Assembly: GCA_900539525.1 (NCBI GenBank)
Contig: UQCM01000083.1
Span: forward strand, 1 to 8,680
Origin: an uncultured Blautia sp.
GTDB lineage: Bacteria > Bacillota > Clostridia > Lachnospirales > Lachnospiraceae
DNA: 8,680 nt
Reading direction: 5' to 3'
Shown: piece by piece, positions 7,617-8,680 of the stretch
Layout of the letters: every line of letters starts with the position of its first letter
How positions within the stretch are numbered: position 1 is the stretch's first letter
Program-made: the position numbers and the translations under genes
The notes under the pieces: generated by a model
Told to the model about the DNA's origin: nothing
The model's input: the letters and a program-made list of their open reading frames with translations, nothing else
The model's database searches: none

Positions 7617-7645
7617 AATATATATGTTACTCTCCGACTTGTCAA
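7617..7645 (-). promoter_or_regulatory. Sigma-A-type promoter of the cysD cluster
   Basis: On the - strand a perfect -35 TTGACA (7640-7645) and a -10 TATATT (7617-7622) are separated by exactly 17 bases. The start would be near 7610, giving a leader of about 95 bases. No other good promoter is seen between the genes of the cluster. Confidence 0.8.
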
Positions 7646-7658
7646 CAGATAAAATTGG

Positions 7659-7813
7659 GTTACAGTTCACACGTCTGCCAGTTCGAGGTGTTTTCTGTGA
7701 GTGTATCGCAGCGAAAGTCACAGAAAATCCGAGAGTAGTAGCGCGATATGATGCAGAATGCATCATATCTGTGCATCGCGAAGCGTGTTACTGGTCACGG
7801 AGTGAACAGTAAC
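7659..7813. mobile_element. 155-bp MITE-like element (copy C) with 8-bp target duplication
   Basis: The ends GTTACAGTTCAC (7659-7670) and GTGAACAGTAAC (7802-7813) are inverted repeats matching at 11 of 12 positions. A perfect 8-bp direct repeat, AAAATTGG, flanks the element (7651-7658 and 7814-7821), as expected for a target-site duplication. The inside is packed with hairpins: TTTTCTGTGA (7691-7700) with TCACAGAAAA (7718-7727); GATATGATGCA (7745-7755) with TGCATCATATC (7759-7769); and GTTACTGGTCAC (7787-7798) with the right end. The left part (TTCACA, then TGCC, then TTCGAGG) resembles copies A and B. No credible protein is encoded, so a transposase would have to act in trans. It lies directly behind the terminator of the upstream gene and just before the cysD promoter. 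Confidence 0.82.
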
Positions 7814-7816
7814 AAA

Positions 7817-7861
7817 ATTGGCAGAAGCCACAGATACACATCATCTGCGGCCTCTGCCAAT
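7817..7861 (-). terminator. Intrinsic terminator after the Ig-like protein gene
   Basis: On the - strand ATTGGCAGA pairs with TCTGCCAAT, continued inside by GGC/GCC and CAGAT/ATCTG with single mismatches, and the stem ends in a short T-run (AATTTTG). It begins six bases after the stop of the gene at 7867. The T-run is part of the AAAATTGG repeat created by the adjacent insertion. Confidence 0.8.
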
Positions 7862-7866
7862 CCCTT

Positions 7867-8481
7867 CTAATCTAAATCATCTGATTTCTGCTCAACGCTT
7901 GTGAACTCACATACTGCCTCATATGCTTCCGTCTGTGAATCAGAATCGACAGCCACCTGTATCCTGGCACGATATCTGCCCGGATAAAGAATAACTTTTG
8001 CTTTCGGATTTCCCTCCAGAGTTTTTCCGTCCGCAAAAAGCGTCTCTCCATCATACGTTTCCAGATAATCCCCATCTCCAAGCACACTGCCCGCAAGAGC
8101 GAACGCTATCCTCTCTTTTCCCTGTGCTTCTACCCCGTATCCGATTTCATAGCTGTTACCGGCACTTCCCCAGTAATACCATCCGTCTTCTGTCAACCGG
8201 TCGATCATGATTCCATTCTGATAAGAAATACCTGCATCCGTGCGGTTCTCCAAAATAAAAGCAATGCTCTTCGTATCCCGGCTGACAGGCAACGTTTCTA
8301 CCGCAAGGCGTATATCAGGATTCTCTGCTTTTAACTCCCCGGCAGTCCTCAAAGAAGCACGATCCACCGGATCCTCCGGAACTCTTTCATAAGAGTTTTT
8401 CATTTTCATTACAAAAAGAAACAGACAAATGGCAGCGCCACACATAATCAGAGCAGCGACTGCATATTTTCTTCGTTTCAT
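7867..8481 (-). CDS. Membrane-anchored protein with a probable Ig-like domain
   Basis: This 204-residue protein has a basic N-terminus (MKRRK), one hydrophobic segment (about residues 6-25) and an extracellular remainder, so it is probably anchored by an uncleaved signal segment; no lipobox is clear. The outer part has alternating short strands, ENRTDAGISYQNGIMIDRL followed by DGWYYW, and a late YPGRYRARIQVAV strand. This resembles the small Ig-like (Big_14-type) domains common in Bacillota surface proteins; this is a resemblance, not a proven assignment. The start at 8481 is chosen because AGAGAGG lies five bases before it; an in-frame ATG at 8538 would add 19 polar residues before the membrane segment. 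It has its own terminator and appears monocistronic. Function unknown; no link to sulfation is evident. Confidence 0.72.
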   Translation of the reverse strand: MKRRKYAVAALIMCGAAICLFLFVMKMKNSYERVPEDPVDRASLRTAGELKAENPDIRLAVETLPVSRDTKSIAFILENRTDAGISYQNGIMIDRLTEDGWYYWGSAGNSYEIGYGVEAQGKERIAFALAGSVLGDGDYLETYDGETLFADGKTLEGNPKAKVILYPGRYRARIQVAVDSDSQTEAYEAVCEFTSVEQKSDDLD

Positions 8482-8486
8482 GGAAA

Positions 8487-8493
8487 CCTCTCT
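8487..8493 (-). promoter_or_regulatory. Ribosome binding site for the Ig-like protein
   Basis: AGAGAGG on the - strand, five bases before the ATG at 8481, decides this start. Confidence 0.6.
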
Positions 8494-8551
8494 TTCTTTG
8501 CTCCTTAGAATTTGCCGATGCGGTTGTCCCATTCGCATAAGTATATTCGAT

Positions 8552-8579
8552 AAAAAAGCACCTCTTTTACAGAGTGCTT
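8552..8579 (-). terminator. Intrinsic terminator after tRNA-Lys
   Basis: On the - strand AAGCAC pairs with GTGCTT, with a further TCT/AGA pairing past a bulged G, and the stem is followed by a run of six T (counting stem bases). It lies about 50 bases beyond the tRNA 3' end and before the next gene. Confidence 0.78.
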
Positions 8580-8627
8580 AATTTCTCTAAAAACCTTTGA
8601 TTTAAATGATCTGATAAGTCCTGTTAA

Positions 8628-8680
8628 TGAGACATCGGGGATTCGAACCCCGGACAACTTGATTAAAAGTCAAGTGCTCT
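8628..8680 (-). tRNA. tRNA-Lys (anticodon UUU), 5' part outside the window
   Basis: Read on the - strand, the visible 53 bases run from the end of the D arm to the discriminator. The anticodon arm is CTTGA, loop CTTTTAA, TCAAG, giving anticodon TTT. The variable loop is TTGTC. The T arm is CGGGG, loop TTCGAAT, CCCCG. The 3' acceptor strand is ATGTCTC with discriminator A at 8628. The next bases are TTA, so CCA is not encoded. About 20 bases of the 5' end, including the matching acceptor strand (expected GAGACAT), are missing at the window edge. Confidence 0.93.

Noticed and set aside
7691..7769. Repeated palindromes as a CRISPR array
   Set aside because: The hairpin arms differ from one another and no regularly spaced direct repeats are present.
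7624..7812. Open frame of 62 codons on the + strand
   Set aside because: It lies almost entirely in the palindromic element and the cysD promoter, has no ribosome binding site, and its sequence is explained by hairpin arms.
8482..8538. Earlier in-frame start for the Ig-like protein
   Set aside because: It would put 19 polar residues before the membrane segment, and a better ribosome binding site precedes the ATG at 8481.

Overview
The window looks like a piece of a low-to-moderate GC Bacillota chromosome, most likely a gut-type Clostridia such as a Lachnospiraceae member. The placement is inference. It rests on strong purine-rich ribosome binding sites, a short KdpD-type kinase, a tRNA-Lys with no encoded CCA, and the general character of the proteins.

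Layout. The left 2.0 kb reads on the + strand: the possible tail of an upstream gene (to 65), a KdpD-like sensor kinase without the usual N-terminal cytoplasmic sensor (90-1190), and a KdpE-like response regulator (1310-2014), closed by a hairpin terminator (2086-2110). Everything to the right reads on the - strand. A four-gene cluster runs from a promoter near 7640 down to 2106: cysD, a fused cysN-cysC, a two-domain ChrA-family transporter and a PAPS-type sulfotransferase. Further right are a membrane-anchored Ig-like protein (7867-8481) with its own terminator, and a tRNA-Lys(UUU) cut by the window edge, also with a terminator.

How the genes work together. CysD with the CysN part makes APS from sulfate and ATP, using GTP hydrolysis. 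The CysC part phosphorylates APS to PAPS. The last gene has the PAPS-binding loop of sulfotransferases. The ChrA-family protein is an oxyanion transporter candidate that may supply sulfate. No PAPS or sulfite reductase gene lies in the window, so the cluster reads as a pathway for putting sulfate onto an unknown acceptor rather than for making cysteine. This is the most interesting system here.

A second layer is a family of short palindromic insertions with ends close to GTTACTGTTCAC. One copy sits between kdpD and kdpE, one between cysNC and chrA (where its end supplies the cysNC stop codon), and a longer 155-bp copy sits between the Ig-like gene and the cysD promoter. Perfect 8- or 9-bp direct repeats flank two of the three, which indicates transposition. 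They look like non-autonomous miniature elements (MITEs).
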